NCBI GenBank assembly: GCA_001632425.1
Contig: KV425559.1
Coordinates: 131,281 to 195,280, forward strand
Source: Neolentinus lepideus HHB14362 ss-1
Taxonomy: Eukaryota; Basidiomycota; Agaricomycetes; Gloeophyllales; Gloeophyllaceae
Direction: 5' to 3'
DNA: 64,000 nucleotides
Below the pieces are notes generated by a model. It was not told the DNA's origin and did no database searches. It saw only the letters and a list, made by a program, of their open reading frames with translations. Of this stretch, positions 60,047 through 64,000 are shown one piece after another (the first letter of the stretch is position 1; every line of letters starts with the position of its first letter). The position numbers and the translations under genes were made by a program.

Positions 60047-61110
60047 ATGCTTTGGCGACTTGTCTCAAATTCCAATGACATTGACCGAGTACAGACTACC
60101 CTTCACGAGACTGGTATCAGAGAACTAACTTTTTCCTTGTAGTTCCGCGCCACAGATGATCCTTGGGCACTGGTGACTGGAGCATCGGACGGTATAGGCA
60201 AATCGTAGGTTGCCGAGATTAGTAGCGATTACCCAACGCGTCTCAAGTCATATATCCAGTTTGTGCAAAGTTCTCGCTAAGAGAGGCTTCAATGTGATTC
60301 TGCATGGACGAAACCAAGCCAAGTTATCCGCATGCTGTGACGAGTTGCGAAACCTTGCACCTGGAGGAAAATTCGAGCTCATTGTTGCGGACGCGACTGA
60401 GCCAACTAGTGTAGGAGATGTCGTTAAGGCAGCCGCCGGCAAGCCCATCACGGTCTTGATCAACAATGCAGGTTATACCACAGGGCCTGTCCAGCCACTC
60501 TTGACCATAGATCCAGAAGGTAAGCGACTAAAATGACTGCTTGTGTCAGTGCGATCACGTTCAATTGCACCCGCAGAACTTGGAACAGCAGTCAACATAG
60601 GGATAACATGGACGCTCCAGCTCACTCGAGCGCTTTTGCCAAGACTTGTGGAGACAAAACCTTCTCTCATCCTGAACGTTGGAAGCTACGCTGCATCACA
60701 TCCGCCGCCTTTCATTGCAGTCTATACTGGAACCAAGGGTTTCCTTCAGGTCCGTCGCGCTTTGCTGGACTCACGCTACTCTCCCTACTTAGCTTCCGTA
60801 GGTATTCTCTCAGTCACTGAGGACCGAAATGCGCACGATAGGACACAAGGACGTTGAAGTGCAACATCACGAAGTCTATTTTTGTGCAACAAAGTCGAAT
60901 GGCGCACCAGAGAATATCGCAACGCCTTCTCCGGATCGCATGGCCCAAGCCATCGTAGACGCTGTGGGCAGTCATAAGGGACATGTCATTTCCTATTGGG
61001 TGCACGAACTGTTAAGCTGGGTGTTTCTCTTCGTTCCGGAGTGGATAATCAGCAGGATAGCTGGGTCGGTACTGGCAAGCAAAAGAACGGACATCAGTAG
61101 CGACAGATAA
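60047..61110 (+). CDS. Short-chain dehydrogenase, 3-ketoacyl-CoA reductase/HSD17B12-like (copy 2)
   Basis: This is the sister of the gene at 57576 with the same exon layout. ATG 60047 gives MLWRLVSNSNDIDR, an intron of 54 nt, then FRATDDPWALVTGASDGIGK. Further exons read LCKVLAKRGFNVILHGRNQA, FELIVADATEPTSVGDVVKA, ITVLINNAGYTTGPVQPLL, NVGSYAASHPPPFIAVYTG (then TKGFLQ) and, after an intron ending CCGTAG, VFSQSLRTEMRTIGHKDVEV. The Ser, Tyr and Lys catalytic residues are intact. The end reads HELLSWVFLFVPEWIISRIA and then KRTDISSDR with TAA at 61108-61110. A TATA box precedes it. Function as for copy 1; substrate differences cannot be predicted. Confidence 0.86.
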
Positions 61111-61859
61111 CGATTTGCGGTATGATCGTCCGTGAAAAATTCTATCAAAATTTCTTCAGTGGCTTGACATACTTGTACGAGCTGCATCCGTTTGTTTTGG
61201 CCTGGACATACTCATTCTGTGAGATTGGAATTGATACTGATATTGGGTAGGAGTCTAAACTTCTTCCTGTCATTTCCTGCACTGAGTTTTCTCTTAACTC
61301 AAATAGACTCACCTGATCTTGATCCATAGAACGTCCCATGCGGATATAACAAGCCTGCATCGGGTCGTCCCATGCTTCCATCCATCGTATAGTCTAATTA
61401 TACCTCGGTGGAGACTGACTGTCAAGAACTCTCTTACGACAAGCCGTACTCCAGGCAGTTGATCCTGGACTATACATATCCTCAAGGAGTCTGCTCACGA
61501 GTCCCCTTATCTTCGTGGACCCTGAGCTATCATACGTGCCAGGTCTTATCGAAAGGTCTGCTATGCACTTAGAGTCTCGAAACTATTAAAGCCGGCCAAG
61601 CAACTGTCACCGAGATGTCAGACAAAACAGTGGCGAGGTGAAGCAGAGATTTAATTCGCCTCGTCGTAAAGCACGATTGCCGAAACCAAATCTCCAGGAG
61701 TAGAGGCAATCAACAGCCGGATTCAATTGTCGATGTTATCCGGATATTGTCTCTACTGACAGACTTCCTGGTTATCGCACGAAAATAAACGGCGCCAAGT
61801 TTCCTACAAGAGGTCTTGGGATACATTCCCTCGTATTCACCTCACCCTCGGCGCCAGTC
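61111..61859. other. Intergenic region upstream of transporter C
   Basis: No gene recognised; it contains the 3' flank of dehydrogenase copy 2 and the promoter region of transporter C. No clear TATA box. Confidence 0.55.
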
Positions 61860-63880
61860 ATGCTTGTGCCTTTGAGCCCGAGCAGCGTCAAACGTGAAGA
61901 TGATGCCCAGGAAGCGGAGCACCTTGAACGACCTGGAGGACTGAAGGGGTTCTATTACAACCCCTACACACAGATATCAATGGTAGCACTCGTATGCTTC
62001 ACGTGTCCTGGCCTGTACAATGCGCTCCTCGGTCTCGGAGGTGCGGGGCGGATCGATCCAAACATAAATGACGACGCCAACGCGGCGCTCTATGCCACAT
62101 TCGCTTTTTTCGCCTTCTTTGCCGGGTAGGTTCTGCTAGTTTTATTGAAGCCTTAACTGAGCATCACCCTTCTAGGTCCGTCAATAACGTTCTCGGGCCA
62201 AGACTTACTCTCTTCCTTGGTACGACTGGTTACGCTCTAGGGCTCGGTTCTTATCTGTATGCTTGGTCTGTACCTGGAAATTTGGTGTCTCACGGAGCAT
62301 GACCACTACAGGGCAATGAATATTCATCCCAACGTAGGCGGATTCGTCATCGCTGCAGGTGCCTACGAGGGACTCTGCGCCGCCCTGCTATGGACAGCGG
62401 AAGGCTGCCTCATGCTTGCATATCCTACAGAGTCGCAAAAGGGTACATTCATAGGCGTCTTCTGGGCGATATTCAATATGGGTGGTGTCGTGGGCGCTTG
62501 TGTATCCCTTGGGCAGAATTTCAACTCGACAGTGCGTAGATTACCTTCTGCTTCTTAGATGTAGAAATGTTTGATGTGACTGATTTGTTTAGGCTAATTC
62601 CGGTAAGTATCGCCGATGACAGTAAGAAAGAAAATAGCTGATCCATGGTCTAAAGTTGGTAACAGTACCTACGTCCGTAGTCTTCAACATAGTTTCTTCC
62701 TATATTATCACCTGATGGTGCCACCTCCAGATCGCGTTACTAGTCCTCAACATTTGCGGAGTCCTTCTCCCTCTATGTCTCGCTGATCCAAATAAAATGG
62801 TCCGTGCTGACGGCACTAGAGTCAAGACACCTCGCCAGCCAACCTGGAAGTCGGAATTCCGTGGATTATGGATCGCGCTGAAGACGGACCCCCTGGTGAT
62901 AATGTTATTCCCGATGTTCTTCGCGAGTATATGGTATTATACTTGGCGTAAGTCCCGTCCCCTCTGCATAAGCTTGTTCACTACAATGATCCCTCTGATG
63001 AAGAGTTCAACGATTATAACGGGACCCTATTCAACATCCGAACTCGCTCTCTGAACAATCTCGTCTATTGGCTGGCGCAAATCTTCGGTTCCCTCATCGT
63101 AGGATCGATCCTAGACTGGACAAGACTGACACGCAGAACTCGTGCCTACATTGGCTGGATCATCCTCCTTTGCCTCGTGTTTTTTGTGCACGGTTGGGCA
63201 TACATCTACCAGAGGCAGTGTACAACCAATCATTACCAAAGTTTTATCACTGACTCCGCAACGCGCAGAGGCTTCACAAGGGAGTCTATCGCGGCCACGC
63301 CCACCCGAATGGACATCTACGATCATGGCTATGCAGGCCGGATCCTTCTCTACACTCTTTGTGGCGTTCTGGACTCCGTCTGGCAAACGACAACTTATTG
63401 GATCCTGGGTACAATGTCGAACGATGCTGCTAAGCTGGCGTACTTCACCGGCTTCTGTGAGCTGTTTTCGTTCCCTATGTATCCGAGTCATTGGCCTACC
63501 TTACTTTATAGACAAGTCTATCCAGGCTGCTGGATGCGCTGGCGCATTCGCGACTGATGCGGTGAAGCTCCCGTGAGTCAAATTAGACATATTGAGTTAG
63601 TTACGCTGCGAATTGAAGCTTATATGTGCCCACAGATATATAAATATATTCGCATCTACCTGGACCCTGTTGGTCGCTGGATTAATATTCACATTACCGA
63701 TGATATATCTGCGGGTGAAGAACCACACTGAACCCTCAGATGAGCTGAAGTGAGTGCACTAACAGTCAGTTCTCTCGCCCAAGGCTCACTCACGGACCTA
63801 GCATGGACGGAAGCGAATTCGCGTCCGCTGACAAAGATAAGAAGAGTGATGTTGTGGAGCAAACAGTCAATGCTGTCTGA
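61860..63880 (+). CDS. UNC93-like major facilitator transporter C
   Basis: This is the third UNC93-like paralog. ATG 61860 opens MLVPLSPSSVKREDDAQEAE, then GGLKGFYYNPYTQISMVALV, CFTCPGLYNALLGLGGAGRI and NAALYATFAFFAFFAG. After introns come SVNNVLGPRLTLFLGTTGYA, FVIAAGAYEGLCAALLWTAE, FIGVFWAIFNMGGVVGACVS and ADPNKMVRADGTRVKTPRQP. The intron equivalent to the stop-free ones of A and B is 56 nt here (from about 62946) and contains stops, so it shows where the boundary must be: W-Q-FNDYNGTLFN. Then come RTRAYIGWIILLCLVFFVHG, MDIYDHGYAGRILLYTLCGV, DAAKLAYFTGF and WTLLVAGLIFTLPMIYLRV. A donor at 63749 leads to a last exon NMDGSEFASADKDKKSDVVE with TGA at 63878-63880. Substrate unknown. Confidence 0.87.
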
Positions 63881-64000
63881 TGTTGAATTATTACCCGTAC
63901 TTGCATTCACGTATAGCCGGCCATTGACGTACCCCAGTGAGAGATTGACGAGAAGCATCATCATCTTAAAGCCCTTACCACTCTTCAGATAAATACAAGA

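Noticed and set aside
44238..61110. A secondary-metabolite biosynthetic cluster
   Set aside because: There is no polyketide synthase, peptide synthetase or terpene synthase; the oxidoreductases and transporters alone are insufficient.

Overview
The window looks like nuclear DNA of an intron-rich basidiomycete, probably an agaricomycete mushroom. Genes sit close together on both strands. Nearly every coding region is broken by short GT-AG introns of about 45-70 nt. The recognisable proteins are typical fungal housekeeping, transport and secreted families. No rRNA, tRNA, CRISPR array or bacterial-style operon was found. All exon joins given here were made by eye from splice signals and family motifs, without transcripts or database searches.

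Layout. 0-6.5 kb: Hsp20-like protein, nucleoporin SEH1 (minus strand), a ~1.2 kb dispersed repeat carrying a 555-base assembly gap, and UNC93-like transporter A. 8-10 kb: monocarboxylate-type transporter with an unresolved N-terminus. 10-12.6 kb: weak hypothetical coding. 12.6-20.9 kb: CTP synthase, a mitochondrial DEAD-box-family helicase, a small conserved-looking protein and a wax-ester-synthase/DGAT-like acyltransferase. 21.9-27.7 kb: Gas1-like secreted protein, a 2-hydroxyacid dehydrogenase and a decayed short-chain dehydrogenase. 27.8-36.1 kb: a 2-oxoglutarate/Fe(II) dioxygenase with a 7-nt micro-exon, then the ribosome-quality-control ligase listerin (LTN1). 36-44 kb: a damaged unknown gene, UNC93-like transporter B and a ~1.4 kb element with 21-bp terminal inverted repeats. 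44-56 kb: a nutrient block made of an anion:cation symporter, an FAD-dependent oxidoreductase, a sugar transporter and an NCS1 purine-cytosine permease. 56-64 kb: the second copy of the dispersed repeat, two tandem 3-ketoacyl-CoA-reductase-like dehydrogenases and UNC93-like transporter C.

The genes do not form one obvious pathway. The window is transporter-rich: three UNC93-like proteins, three other major facilitator proteins and one NCS1 permease. The 44-56 kb block, with an amine/amino-acid-type oxidase among uptake systems, may serve nutrient scavenging, but that is inference. I found no convincing new defence or toxin system. The strongest unusual signals are the micro-exon that completes a catalytic iron-binding motif, the terminal-inverted-repeat element, the recent repeat pair whose intact copy predicts the content of the N gap, and the shared architecture of the three UNC93 paralogs, including a separate hydrophilic tail exon and in-frame stop-free introns.
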